Below are positions 6,507 to 14,551 of a stretch of DNA of 32,583 nt, in pieces. The stretch lies in contig JAFRSO010000088.1 of assembly GCA_017427545.1 (NCBI GenBank), positions 1 through 32,583 of the forward strand, given 5' to 3'. The stretch is from Selenomonadaceae bacterium (GTDB taxonomy: Bacteria; Bacillota; Negativicutes; Selenomonadales; Selenomonadaceae). A program made the translations under genes and the position numbers. Position 1 is the stretch's first letter; the number at the start of each line of letters is the position of its first letter. Under the pieces are notes generated by a model. It searched no databases. It was given only the letters and a program-made list of their open reading frames with translations, and was not told the origin of the DNA.

Positions 6507-8744
6507 ATGAATAAGCAAGCTCCGAAGAAAAATACTCTCGTGACGGCGGCAATCGCCCTGCCGATAATTTTGTTTGTAATTTTCGCGGGAATTTATTTTA
6601 ATCTTTCCGGTATCTTCCGCGACGTGCCGAAAGTCGAAACTCAACCGCTCAACAAATTCAAGAAAACTCTGCACGTCGTCACCGACAACGATTATGCGCC
6701 TTATTCATACGTCGACGAAGACGGAAATTATCAAGGCTACGATGTTGAGATGATGAATGAGATTGCCAACCGCTTGCAGATGAATCTTGATATTTCGTTG
6801 ATGGATTGGAACGACGCGAATAAAATTTTTCTTAGCGGCGGCGCGGATATTATCATGAACATGGAAAGCGACCTGATTATAAACAACCCGAATATTATTG
6901 CGACGCTTCCGACGACTGAAAAGCAATATGTCGTTTATGGCCGAAGGGATATTTCTTCCGTTGCTGAACTTTACGGCAGGCGCGTTGCTTCACTTCACAA
7001 CATGCCTGGCCTCGGTCTTGACGATGAAATTTCTTACGTCCACTCCTACAAAAAAATTTTTGACGGTCTCAAGAGCGGCGAATATGAGTTTGCAATTTGT
7101 CCGATTCAAGTCGGCGGAAGTTTCGTTGAAAAGCTCGACCTCAACGACGTTTTCCCAAGCTACGCCGTTCAGCACGTTTACGGGACACTTGCCATGCACC
7201 CCGAAGATACTCAACTGCGCGTCAAAGTCAACGCCGTTTTGATTCAAATGCAGCAGGAAGGCCGCCTCGAAGCTCTTACGAAAAAATGGATTATCGACCG
7301 CTACGAAAACATCACGCTTGAGGAAATGGTCACAAGTCGGCCGTGGCTGATTGCGCTGATTTTATGTTCGGCACTGCTGGTAATTCTGCTGATGGGCTAT
7401 ACATTTATGCAGGTGCGTTATGTTCGTTCGCAGGAGGCTTATACACAGCAACTTCAGGAGCATTACGAAACGATAAAACTTCAGGGCGAGGAACTTCAGA
7501 AACGTCAGACGGAACTTATCGCTGAAAAGGAGCGTGCTGAAGAGGCCAATAAGGCGAAGTCAACTTTCCTGTCGAACATGAGCCACGATATCCGCACTCC
7601 CATGAATGCAATTGTCGGTTATCTCAATCTGGCAAAAGATTTGCACAAAATCTGCGAAGCTTGTCCGCTGTACCGTAATGAACCTTGCAAAGATAATATC
7701 CCCGACAGAATGTTTGACTTCCTGAAGAAAATCGACGCGTCCAGTCAACATTTGCTCGCGCTGATTAATGACGTGTTGGAGATGAGCCGCATTGAGTCGG
7801 GCAAGATGGAACTTGAGCTTGAGGGCATGAATATTGTTACCGCGCTTGACGAAGTTCACGACATGTTTGCAACTCAAATGAAGGGCAAGAAAATTTCTTT
7901 CACCGTCGACACCGCCAATGTCACGGATAAATTTGTCGTCTGCGATAAAAATCGGCTGAACCGCGTTTTGCTGAATCTTTTGAGCAACGCCTACAAATTT
8001 ACTCCCGAAGGCGGCTCAATTTCCGTCACGCTCAATCAAGTCGGCAGTCGTCACGATTACACGGCGGATTATGAATTGCGCGTTAAGGACAGCGGTATCG
8101 GCATGACACCGGAATTTGCCGCGAAAGTTTTTGAGGCCTTTGAACGCGAACGGACTTCAACTGTCAGCAAAATTCAAGGTACGGGGCTTGGCATGGCGAT
8201 TACCAAAAGTATCGTCGACCTCATGAACGGCACGATTAAAGTTATCACTGCGCCCGGCGAAGGTACCGAATTTGTCATCAACGTCAGCTTTAAGCTTGCC
8301 GACGAAATGCGCGAGGAAGTTGCCGCCGAAAATATGAAGGCCGCGCAGATTATCGACTTCACGGACAAAAAACTTTTGCTCGTCGATGATATTGAAGTCA
8401 ACCGCGAGATTGCCAAAATGCTCCTTGAGAGTGAAGGCTTTATCGTCGACACGGCCACTGACGGTAAAGATGCTGTCGAGAAAGTTGCGGCTTCAAAGGC
8501 GGGCGATTATGATTGCGTGCTCATGGATATTCAAATGCCGATAATGAATGGTTATGACGCGGCGAAGGCAATTCGTAAGCTTCCCGACAAAAATCTTGCG
8601 CAAGTGCCGATTATCGCAATGACTGCCAACGCCTTTAGCGAGGACGTGAAAAATGCTCTTGATGCCGGCATGAACGCGCACATTGCCAAACCTATCGACG
8701 TGGAAAAGATGATGGAGACGCTTGCAAAAATTCTTCCCGCTTAA
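6507..8744 (+). CDS. Hybrid sensor histidine kinase with periplasmic solute-binding domain and receiver (BvgS-like)
   Basis: The 745-residue protein has a signal anchor (about 11-33), a type 3 solute-binding domain outside the membrane (about 53-272, from KTLHVVTDNDYAPYSYVDEDGNYQGYDVEM in outline), a second membrane helix (about 279-303), a coiled-coil linker, HisKA with phospho-acceptor His360 in SHDIRTP, a HATPase domain (NLLSNAYKFTPEGG, DSGIGM, GTGLGMAI) and a C-terminal receiver with Asp627-Asp628 and phospho-acceptor Asp674 (LMDIQMP, then MTANAF and KPID). It probably senses an amino-acid-like ligand and passes phosphate to a separate regulator not seen here. Unusually, the HisKA hairpin holds a ~20-residue insert with Cys383, Cys386 and Cys394. 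GAGGGGAAG precedes the ATG. Confidence 0.92.
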   Translation: MNKQAPKKNTLVTAAIALPIILFVIFAGIYFNLSGIFRDVPKVETQPLNKFKKTLHVVTDNDYAPYSYVDEDGNYQGYDVEMMNEIANRLQMNLDISLMDWNDANKIFLSGGADIIMNMESDLIINNPNIIATLPTTEKQYVVYGRRDISSVAELYGRRVASLHNMPGLGLDDEISYVHSYKKIFDGLKSGEYEFAICPIQVGGSFVEKLDLNDVFPSYAVQHVYGTLAMHPEDTQLRVKVNAVLIQMQQEGRLEALTKKWIIDRYENITLEEMVTSRPWLIALILCSALLVILLMGYTFMQVRYVRSQEAYTQQLQEHYETIKLQGEELQKRQTELIAEKERAEEANKAKSTFLSNMSHDIRTPMNAIVGYLNLAKDLHKICEACPLYRNEPCKDNIPDRMFDFLKKIDASSQHLLALINDVLEMSRIESGKMELELEGMNIVTALDEVHDMFATQMKGKKISFTVDTANVTDKFVVCDKNRLNRVLLNLLSNAYKFTPEGGSISVTLNQVGSRHDYTADYELRVKDSGIGMTPEFAAKVFEAFERERTSTVSKIQGTGLGMAITKSIVDLMNGTIKVITAPGEGTEFVINVSFKLADEMREEVAAENMKAAQIIDFTDKKLLLVDDIEVNREIAKMLLESEGFIVDTATDGKDAVEKVAASKAGDYDCVLMDIQMPIMNGYDAAKAIRKLPDKNLAQVPIIAMTANAFSEDVKNALDAGMNAHIAKPIDVEKMMETLAKILPA

Positions 8745-8778
8745 CAGATTCAACTCATTGACAGAAGGGAGTTTTAAT

Positions 8779-9018
8779 ATGATTGAAATTATTGTCGGAT
8801 TGGTCGCGGGGCTGCTGATAATTACCGCGCTGAAATTTTTTATCGAGTTGCCGTTCAAACTGATTTTAAACAGCATAATCGGCGCGGCGATTCTCTGGCT
8901 CGTGAACTTGACGGGAATCATCATGATAAAAATAACTTTCGTCCACGCGCTGATTGTCGGACTCTTCGGAATACCCGGTTTGATTTTGCTGGCAATTTAT
9001 CTGAACTTCATAAAATGA
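8779..9018 (+). CDS. BofA family membrane protein (pro-sigmaK processing inhibitor-like)
   Basis: This 79-residue protein is almost entirely hydrophobic with two to three membrane segments. The second half, NSIIGAAILWLVNLTG followed by GLFGIPGLILLAIY, matches the BofA family pattern of a conserved Asn-Gly region and a GIPG turn near the end. In Bacillus BofA holds the SpoIVFB protease inactive during sporulation; the family is also present in organisms not known to sporulate, where its role is unclear. The ATG at 8779 is preceded by AGAAGGGAG. Its stop overlaps the next start in ATGA, so the two genes are translationally coupled. Confidence 0.8.
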   Translation: MIEIIVGLVAGLLIITALKFFIELPFKLILNSIIGAAILWLVNLTGIIMIKITFVHALIVGLFGIPGLILLAIYLNFIK

Positions 9019-9497
9019 ATTTTCAAACGGCAAGATTTCATATCGACGCGGGTCCTCAATCGCTGTTCGACAGAGTGTTTGCCAAAATGTCCGAAGTCAA
9101 CAGTTTGGATTTGCACGGCGACCATTATCGGCAAAGAAAAATTGAACGCAACATTCCGGCTTATGTCTTGGATAAGATTACAAATTTTAACGCGGCGGAA
9201 TGGCGGCCGGTCATGTGTGAAGTTCGCACGGACAAAGGCAAATTTATAAACTCAACTTGGGAATTGAACTTCGACGGGCGCGCCTACCGAATAACAATCG
9301 GCTTTAATAATTTGGTCATGACGGTCGTGACAAAAAAAGTCGGCGGCGCGGGAAAATTTGTAACCGGCGGTGAGCTTTATGATTTCGTTGCACAGGTAAA
9401 TTCCGCGCTCAATCAAGAAAAAAAATTATTCCTTGACAGGGCAAAAAGTTTCTATTACAATCGCTTGCGTATGACGGGTTGCGGATGTTTCCATTAG
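9015..9497 (+). CDS. Hypothetical protein, coupled to the BofA-like gene
   Basis: The 160-residue product is not recognised. It has no signal peptide or membrane segment. It contains a basic region ([19 protein letters not shown], about 36-54), alternating strands around [30 protein letters not shown] (in outline, about 80-110), which could be a small mixed fold, and a Cys-rich tail (TGCGCF). The ATG overlaps the bofA stop as ATGA, and no other ribosome site is visible. The last ~65 bases of the gene contain the rplM promoter, so this end of the coding sequence also serves the next operon. Confidence 0.6.
   Translation: MNFQTARFHIDAGPQSLFDRVFAKMSEVNSLDLHGDHYRQRKIERNIPAYVLDKITNFNAAEWRPVMCEVRTDKGKFINSTWELNFDGRAYRITIGFNNLVMTVVTKKVGGAGKFVTGGELYDFVAQVNSALNQEKKLFLDRAKSFYYNRLRMTGCGCFH
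9433..9461 (+). promoter_or_regulatory. Sigma-A type promoter of rplM-rpsI
   Basis: A consensus -35 TTGACA (9433-9438) is followed after exactly 17 bases by TACAAT (9456-9461). It lies inside the 3' end of the upstream hypothetical gene. Transcription would begin near 9468 and give a leader of about 90 bases before the rplM GTG, long enough for an L13-type autoregulatory leader, although I cannot identify one with confidence. Confidence 0.8.
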
Positions 9498-9556
9498 CCC
9501 CGAACAAAAGCGAACTTCGTCGTGCGTTCAAATCAATCAGTCATGGAGGCAAAATC

Positions 9557-9997
9557 GTGAAAGATACGTACATGGCAAAAGCGGGCGACGTTGAGAAGAA
9601 ATGGTACCTCGTCGACGCTGAAGGAAAAACCGTCGGTCGTCTGGCGGCAGAAATCGCGAAAGTTCTTCGCGGCAAAAATAAACCCGTGTTTACTCCTCAC
9701 GTTGACACGGGCGATTACGTTATTGTTATCAATGCGGCTAAAGTTGTCTTCAGCGGCAAAAAGCTCCGCAAAAAAGTTTACTTCCACCACACCGGCTATC
9801 TCGGCGGCGGCAAATATGCTACTGCGGGCGAGTGGATGCAAAAATATCCCGAACGCGTCATTGAGCACGCCGTCAAAGGTATGTTGCCGAAAAATAAACT
9901 CGGCGCGGATTTGTTCAGAAAACTTCACGTCTTCGCGGACGGCAAGCACCCTTACGCTGCCCAGAAGCCTGAAGAACTTAAAATTGAAACGCGCTAA
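9557..9997 (+). CDS. rplM: 50S ribosomal protein L13
   Basis: L13 is an early-binding large-subunit protein. The 146-residue product shows [30 protein letters not shown] in outline, [20 protein letters not shown], the HHTGYLGG motif, and the C-terminal [12 protein letters not shown] followed by [14 protein letters not shown]. The start is the GTG at 9557 because TGGAGGC lies 6-7 bases before it; upstream in-frame ATGs would extend into the preceding gene. It is followed after 12 bases by rpsI, the universal rplM-rpsI pair, driven by the promoter at 9433-9461. Confidence 0.97.
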   Translation: MKDTYMAKAGDVEKKWYLVDAEGKTVGRLAAEIAKVLRGKNKPVFTPHVDTGDYVIVINAAKVVFSGKKLRKKVYFHHTGYLGGGKYATAGEWMQKYPERVIEHAVKGMLPKNKLGADLFRKLHVFADGKHPYAAQKPEELKIETR

Positions 9998-10009
9998 GGA
10001 GTGGATATT

Positions 10010-10402
10010 ATGGCACAAGTAAGCTATTACGGCACCGGCCGCCGCAAAAGTTCAGTCGCCCGCGTACGTCTCGTTCCCGGCGACGGTAAAGTTACGATTA
10101 ATAATCGCGCAATGGAAGAATATTTCGGCTTGAAGACTTTGGAACTGATTGTCCGTCAACCGCTCGTCCTCACCGAAATGAACGATAAATACGATGTTAT
10201 TGCCAACGTCAAAGGCGGCGGCACTACAGGTCAAGCGGGCGCAATTCGTCACGGAATCACCCGCGCATTGATGGAACTCGACGCCGACTTGCGTCCCGCA
10301 CTCAAAAAAGCCGGATTCGTCACCCGCGATCCTCGTGAAAAAGAGCGTCGCAAATACGGTCTCAAGAAGGCTCGCAAGGCGTCCCAGTTCTCCAAACGTT
10401 AA
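10010..10402 (+). CDS. rpsI: 30S ribosomal protein S9
   Basis: S9 reaches with its basic C-terminal tail to the P-site tRNA. The 130-residue protein has [19 protein letters not shown] at the N-terminus, [19 protein letters not shown] in the centre and the expected tail ending [11 protein letters not shown]. The start at ATG 10010 follows AAGGAGTGG by a normal spacing; an upstream ATG at 10001 lies within that site. It is the second gene of the rplM-rpsI operon and is followed by a strong bidirectional terminator. Confidence 0.97.
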   Translation: MAQVSYYGTGRRKSSVARVRLVPGDGKVTINNRAMEEYFGLKTLELIVRQPLVLTEMNDKYDVIANVKGGGTTGQAGAIRHGITRALMELDADLRPALKKAGFVTRDPREKERRKYGLKKARKASQFSKR

Positions 10403-10440
10403 TTTGCATTCTCCTTTCCAAAATTATAAAGTTTCCGAAC

Positions 10441-10475
10441 AAAAAAGCTCCCGTCAGTTTGGCAGGAGCTTTTTT
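10441..10475. terminator. Bidirectional rho-independent terminator between rpsI and the LCP gene
   Basis: Arms 10441-10451 and 10465-10475 pair over 11 bases (AAAAAAGCTCC with its complement), with three further pairs inside after one mismatch. A runs on the left and T runs on the right allow it to end rplM-rpsI on plus and the LCP gene, which stops at 10480, on minus. Confidence 0.88.
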
Positions 10476-10479
10476 GCTG

Positions 10480-11568
10480 TCAAAGTTCATTCGTAGACAA
10501 ATCCAAATTTCGGTGCTCAATATAATCCATCAGCCGCAAATCTTTTTCGGGATTAAAATTCACGTCGTAATAATCGGCGTCATTGCCCGGCGTGTACTCG
10601 TAAGAAAGTTTTTCGAAATGTTTTTTGCTGACATCGAAGCCGAGATTTTTACGCATGACTTTTCCGAGACGTTCGGCGTTGGGGATAAGATAACTCACGC
10701 CGTCAATATATTGCAGCCAGCCCGGTACGACGCCCGTTTTGACATTGCCGGAAGCCTCCGCACTCTTCAACGACCCTGCCGCCGCTAACATTTCACTTGA
10801 ACTTAAATCGGTGTCAATCGCCTCAACCGCCACGCCTAAAAGTTTCGGAATTTTTATCAGCATTGACGGCTCACTCAATCTGTCCGCGCAAGCTCGCATA
10901 AATGCCTGTTGACGACGCACTCTCCCGACATCACCTTCCGCGTCACGGAAACGCACAAATTCAATCGCAGTCTGCCCGTCCAAATGCTGAAGCCCTTGCT
11001 TGAGATCGATATAAAGTCCGCCGTCATCGTCCCAAGGATCCTCGTAATGCATATCGCGTTCAACGTAAATATCCACGCCGCCCATCGCGTCAATCACTTC
11101 AGCAAACCGCGACTTGTTTATCGTGACGTAATGATCAATCTCAATGCCGAGAAAATCTTCAACGGTCTCCCGCGACAATTTCGCCCCGCCGTGAGCATAG
11201 GCCGCGTTGATTTTTTGATAGCCGTAACGATTTATGTAAACCATCGTGTCCCGAGGGATTGTCAGCAGTGACGCGTTGTCCTTCGACAGATTCAAAATCA
11301 TCAACGTATCCGAACGCCCGACATCATCTTTGCGTTCATCGACGCCCATTAACATTATCGTTGTCGGCTCGCGGAAGGTCGGCAAAACTTTTTCGGGAAC
11401 TATTTTTTCCGTCAAGTCCTCTTTGATTCGCGTGAAATCCGAATTGAAGCCCAGATGCGCCAGTGATCCGACGACGATAAATAAGCAAAGTATGAATGAC
11501 CAAAATAATTTCCGATTACGCATTTTACGATATAATTCCTGTCGCCGTTTCTCCAAACGTTCGCGCAT
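10480..11568 (-). CDS. LytR-CpsA-Psr (LCP) family phosphotransferase
   Basis: LCP enzymes attach undecaprenyl-phosphate-linked glycopolymers to peptidoglycan or related acceptors outside the membrane. The 362-residue protein has a short basic N-terminus, one membrane helix (about 20-40, LFWSFILCLFIVVGSLAHLGF in outline), and the LCP domain: IMLMGVDER, DTLMILNL, LLTIPRDTMVYI, KINAAYAHGG, and DGQTAIEFVRFRDAEGDVGRVRRQQ, which contains the arginines that bind the pyrophosphate. The start at 11568 is chosen because GGAGGTGA lies just upstream; the frame continues further back without a ribosome site. It is the last gene of the long minus-strand cluster; its partner polymer may relate to the glycosyltransferases upstream. 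Confidence 0.9.
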   Translation of the reverse strand: MRERLEKRRQELYRKMRNRKLFWSFILCLFIVVGSLAHLGFNSDFTRIKEDLTEKIVPEKVLPTFREPTTIMLMGVDERKDDVGRSDTLMILNLSKDNASLLTIPRDTMVYINRYGYQKINAAYAHGGAKLSRETVEDFLGIEIDHYVTINKSRFAEVIDAMGGVDIYVERDMHYEDPWDDDGGLYIDLKQGLQHLDGQTAIEFVRFRDAEGDVGRVRRQQAFMRACADRLSEPSMLIKIPKLLGVAVEAIDTDLSSSEMLAAAGSLKSAEASGNVKTGVVPGWLQYIDGVSYLIPNAERLGKVMRKNLGFDVSKKHFEKLSYEYTPGNDADYYDVNFNPEKDLRLMDYIEHRNLDLSTNEL

Positions 11569-11584
11569 TTCTGTCACCTCCAAA

Positions 11585-11658
11585 CTGCAATGCGTAAGTT
11601 GCAATGCGTAATTCGTAATGGTTTTAATTGCGCATTACGCATTTCGCATTACTAATTG
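11585..11658. repeat. Heptad-repeat element H4 (two opposed arms)
   Basis: The left arm (11585-11621) has units such as GCAATGC and GTAATTC; the right arm (11627-11658) has ATTACGC and ATTTCGC. They are complementary over about 20 bases. The element begins just upstream of the LCP ribosome binding site and ends four bases before the stop of the MsrA-like gene (11663). Confidence 0.85.
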
Positions 11659-11662
11659 CCGT

Positions 11663-12193
11663 TTAAAATCTAAGGGAAGTTTTGAGCTTTGTCAAGTCAA
11701 TATCGGTTTTAATTTCGGGGTGCTTGCGGAGAAAAAATTGTTCAGCTTCGGGCGCGGCTTGAAAATTCATCAGCCGTCCGACTTTGGCAAAACATTTCCG
11801 CACGACTTTATCAACATTCGGGTCGTTAATCGTCAAGCAGGCCTTTGATACGACAGGTTCCTTGCCGCGATTCGCTATAAAATTCAAATGCAACTCAACT
11901 TGCGGCTCATCTTCGGCACTCGGATAATAGACGCCCAAAGTTTTGTCGGCGTAAGGGTTGAGCACGTTGAAAAGCACGTCCATGAGCATAGACAAATCCA
12001 TTTTCTTCGGGTTGAATTCAATTTCAATGCTCGGAATATTTTCAAGCGTCTGCGGCTCGTGATTAACGTAGCTGTGAACATTTTTAGCGGCAAGCGTCCC
12101 GACTGAAACGTTGATGACGCCCGGCACGTCGGCAAAAATTTCTTGCAACTCCTGAACGTTGCCTCCGCTGAAATAAATTTTCTTAGTGTACAA
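11663..12193 (-). CDS. MsrA-like protein lacking the catalytic cysteine
   Basis: The 176-residue protein follows the layout of peptide methionine sulfoxide reductase MsrA. The N-terminus KKIYFSGGNVQELQEIF aligns with the MsrA motif FAGGCFW-x-x-E-x-x-F; next come VPGVINVSVG, IEIEFNPKKMDLSMLMDVLF, NPY, LGVYY, and FQAAPEAEQFFLRKHPE, which aligns with the FYPAEEYHQDYL-x-x-NP end of MsrA. The nucleophilic Cys of GGCFW is Asn here, so reductase activity by the known mechanism is not expected. The start is the TTG at 12193, seven bases after AGGAGG; the TTG at 12199 is too close. It may bind rather than repair oxidised methionine, or have another role. It lies between two heptad elements, downstream of the CydC-like gene. 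Confidence 0.65.
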   Translation of the reverse strand: MYTKKIYFSGGNVQELQEIFADVPGVINVSVGTLAAKNVHSYVNHEPQTLENIPSIEIEFNPKKMDLSMLMDVLFNVLNPYADKTLGVYYPSAEDEPQVELHLNFIANRGKEPVVSKACLTINDPNVDKVVRKCFAKVGRLMNFQAAPEAEQFFLRKHPEIKTDIDLTKLKTSLRF

Positions 12194-12207
12194 GTTCAAT
12201 CCTCCTT

Positions 12208-12238
12208 AAGGAACAAGGAATAAGGAACACGGAACAAG
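12208..12238. repeat. Heptad-repeat element H5 (single arm)
   Basis: Four units of the AAGGAAC / AAGGAAT type lie between the MsrA-like ribosome binding site and the stop codon of the CydC-like gene (12243). The same unit type recurs inside that gene at 12822-12853. Confidence 0.8.
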
Positions 12239-12242
12239 TTTT

Positions 12243-13715
12243 TTACGTAATTTCGAGGCGTCCCAGTTCCGAAAAATAATTTGAATCGTGCGTGATGATT
12301 ATCAGCGTGCGATTTTTTGTCGCAGCAATGAGGTTTTCAATTAATTTATCCGCGCGATTTTTATCAAGCCCGGCAGTCGGCTCGTCCAAAATCAAAATAT
12401 CTGTATCCTTCGCCAGAGCCAACGCTACTTGCAGACGATTTCTTTCACCGCCGGAAAGTTTTTCGCCATCCTCACCAATCGGCGCGTCAATGTCAAAATC
12501 CTCAAGCCCGCAAATTTTCAACGCCGATAAAATTTTTTCGTCGGAAATATTTTCATGGAGGATGTGGAAATTCTCACGAATCGACGCGGAGAAAATCACG
12601 TTGGTGAAAGTTGACGCAGCAATCGTTCCACTAATCGCAATCGTTCCACTGTCGGGCGGAAAAAGTTTCATCAACAGATAAAGCAAAGTCGTTTTACCTG
12701 CGCCACTCTCCCCGACAATGGCAAGCTTTTCACCGCGCTCAATCGTCAAGCTGAAGTTGTCAAAAATTTTCTCGCCGCCGTAGCCGAAGCAGAGATTTTT
12801 AATTTCAACGGCCTTTTTTGTAGGAACAAGCAACAAGGAATAAGGAACAAGATTAGTAAAAATTTTATCATTGCGCATTACGCATTTCGCATTACGCATT
12901 GTCCTCACGGCTGGTGGAATTTGAGCAAAAATTTCCAGCATCGCCAGAAAAATCAAACTCCAAACCGTCAAGCCGATTGTATCAACAACTGCCGCAACTT
13001 TCAACAGTATAAAAAAAAATCCCGCGACAGTCATAACTCTCAATGCCGTATCGAAATTGATTTGCCGAGCAGTGAGTTTGAAATTTTCTTCGCCGAAATT
13101 TTGAGCAGCTTGGTTGAGGATTTTGACGGCAGGCGTCGTTCCGAAAATTTTCAACTCGTCGCGCCCGTCGCTGAAGTCCAAAATTTTTTCCCGATAATTT
13201 GAGTCATCAGCCTGTGCAGTTTTCATCAGCGCGGAAAAAATTATCGTCATAAAAAAAATCGCGGGCAATGTCAGCGCGAAAAATTTCAGTGGCTCAAATA
13301 AAAAATACGTCAGAAAAATTGTCACGAGGGCGGCGGTTGAAATCGGCAAGACTACTCGCGGCAGAAAATCTTTCAGGAGGTCGGCGGAGATTGTCAGCGT
13401 GTGCAAAAGTTCGCCTTCGTGAGAGCGTCCCGATTTGAGCGGGAAAATTTTTGCGGCGCGTAAAAAAAGTTCTTCGCGCAAGTCGTCGAGGAGTTTAAAA
13501 ATTATTTTGTGCGAAATGAATCGGTCGACATATCGAAGTGCGGCGCGTGAAATTCCTGCCGTGCGGACGAGTGTTATCCCGATTGACAGCGAAGATAGCG
13601 GCGGGTGCAATGCTGCGGAGGCGATCAACCATGCGGCCGACGCCATAAGTAAAATTTCACTCAATGCGGCGGAAATGTTCGCGACGATTGCCGGCAGAAA
13701 ATTTTTAAATTTCAT
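12243..13715 (-). CDS. CydC-like ABC exporter subunit (fused membrane and ATPase domains)
   Basis: The 490-residue protein matches CydC, half of the exporter that sends glutathione and cysteine to the periplasm for cytochrome assembly. The region LLMASAAWLIASAALHPPLSSL (outline) to RAALRYVDRFISHKIIFKLLDDLR is characteristic. Membrane domain about 1-270; ATPase about 300-490 with Walker A GESGAGKTT, signature LSGGERNRLQ, Walker B ILILDEPTAGLD and switch IITHD. Residues 273-298 (MRNAKCVMRN to LVP) are encoded by heptad-repeat DNA inserted in the linker between the domains. No CydD partner is present; the upstream neighbour is rbgA, whose end it overlaps by 11 bases. It may act as a homodimer or with a partner elsewhere; its substrate is uncertain. 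Confidence 0.78.
   Translation of the reverse strand: MKFKNFLPAIVANISAALSEILLMASAAWLIASAALHPPLSSLSIGITLVRTAGISRAALRYVDRFISHKIIFKLLDDLREELFLRAAKIFPLKSGRSHEGELLHTLTISADLLKDFLPRVVLPISTAALVTIFLTYFLFEPLKFFALTLPAIFFMTIIFSALMKTAQADDSNYREKILDFSDGRDELKIFGTTPAVKILNQAAQNFGEENFKLTARQINFDTALRVMTVAGFFFILLKVAAVVDTIGLTVWSLIFLAMLEIFAQIPPAVRTMRNAKCVMRNDKIFTNLVPYSLLLVPTKKAVEIKNLCFGYGGEKIFDNFSLTIERGEKLAIVGESGAGKTTLLYLLMKLFPPDSGTIAISGTIAASTFTNVIFSASIRENFHILHENISDEKILSALKICGLEDFDIDAPIGEDGEKLSGGERNRLQVALALAKDTDILILDEPTAGLDKNRADKLIENLIAATKNRTLIIITHDSNYFSELGRLEIT
12822..12901. repeat. Heptad-repeat element H6 inside a coding sequence
   Basis: Two blocks of 7-base units (AGGAACA type, 12822-12853, and ATTACGC type, 12873-12901) lie in frame within the CydC-like gene. 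The first resembles element H5 and the second the right arm of H4, both within 1.3 kb. They encode residues 273-298 of the protein without stop codons. Confidence 0.8.
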
Positions 13716-14547
13716 CTAACATAACCTTTCCGAGTTTACCGGCGCGAAAGTCCGTCAAAATCAGTCGCAAAGCCTTATCGGTGTCGAAGAGGCCGCCCTT
13801 ACGAATACAGCCGCGCTTAAGTCCGATTTGATTCAAGAGTTCGTGCCCGTCAGTCGTCGGAGAAATTTTATAGCGTTCAATCAAACCGTTGGGAAATTTT
13901 TCAGCTAAAGTTTCAAGCAGTTTGCAAACAGTCGGTTCGAGGTCGTGAATTTCATCGCTGATTGCATATGTCCAGGAGAGTTTCAAAGCAACGTCCGCGT
14001 CGTCAAATTTCGGCCACAAAATACCGGGAGTGTCAAGGAGGTCAAGCCTGTCAGCAATTTTAATCCACTGCTTGGCGCGAGTGACGCCGGGACGATTTTC
14101 AATTTTCGTGTGATTCATGCCCGCAAGCCGATTAATCAGCGACGATTTACCGACGTTGGGAATGCCGACAATCATCACGCGAGCGGCGCGAGGTTTTGCA
14201 CCATGCTTGGTAAGTTTATGCGTCTTCGATTCGGCAAGCGACTTGGCAAGGGCGATAAGATTTTTAATGCCCGTACCCTTAACGGCGTCGACTGCAACCG
14301 CGGATAAATTTTCATCACGAAATTTTTTCAACCACGCGTCAACATTTGCGGCAAGATCAGATTTTCCGAGGACAATCAGCCGCGGCTTATCCTGAATAAT
14401 TTCGCGCAGCATTGGATTTTGACTGCTCAAAGGGATTCTGGCGTCGAGCAGTTCAATCACAATATCAACGAGTTTTAAATTTTCTTGAATGAGCCGTTGA
14501 GTCTTCTTCATGTGACCGGGGAACCACTGTAAAATTTTTTCGTCCAT
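13705..14547 (-). CDS. rbgA: Ribosome biogenesis GTPase RbgA (YlqF)
   Basis: RbgA is a circularly permuted GTPase needed for late assembly of the 50S subunit. The 280-residue protein begins with IQWFPGHM-like QWFPGHMKKTQR, then the G4-equivalent LIVLGKSDLA (Lys-Ser-Asp, about 57-66), G5, and only afterwards G1 GIPNVGKSSLINRL, the switch PGVTRAKQWI and G3 DTPGILWP, which is the order of the family. The C-terminal domain is helical and ends with GKVMLDEI. AAGGTGA before the ATG overlaps the stop codon of the preceding coiled-coil gene, so expression is coupled. Confidence 0.94.
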   Translation of the reverse strand: MDEKILQWFPGHMKKTQRLIQENLKLVDIVIELLDARIPLSSQNPMLREIIQDKPRLIVLGKSDLAANVDAWLKKFRDENLSAVAVDAVKGTGIKNLIALAKSLAESKTHKLTKHGAKPRAARVMIVGIPNVGKSSLINRLAGMNHTKIENRPGVTRAKQWIKIADRLDLLDTPGILWPKFDDADVALKLSWTYAISDEIHDLEPTVCKLLETLAEKFPNGLIERYKISPTTDGHELLNQIGLKRGCIRKGGLFDTDKALRLILTDFRAGKLGKVMLDEI

Positions 14548-14551
14548 AATT

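Noticed and set aside
8758..8763. TTGACA upstream of the BofA-like gene
   Set aside because: No -10 box follows at a proper distance; the ribosome binding site occupies that region.
9479..9556. N-terminal extension of L13 from 9479
   Set aside because: It overlaps the preceding gene and leader; GTG 9557 has the ribosome site and gives normal L13 length.
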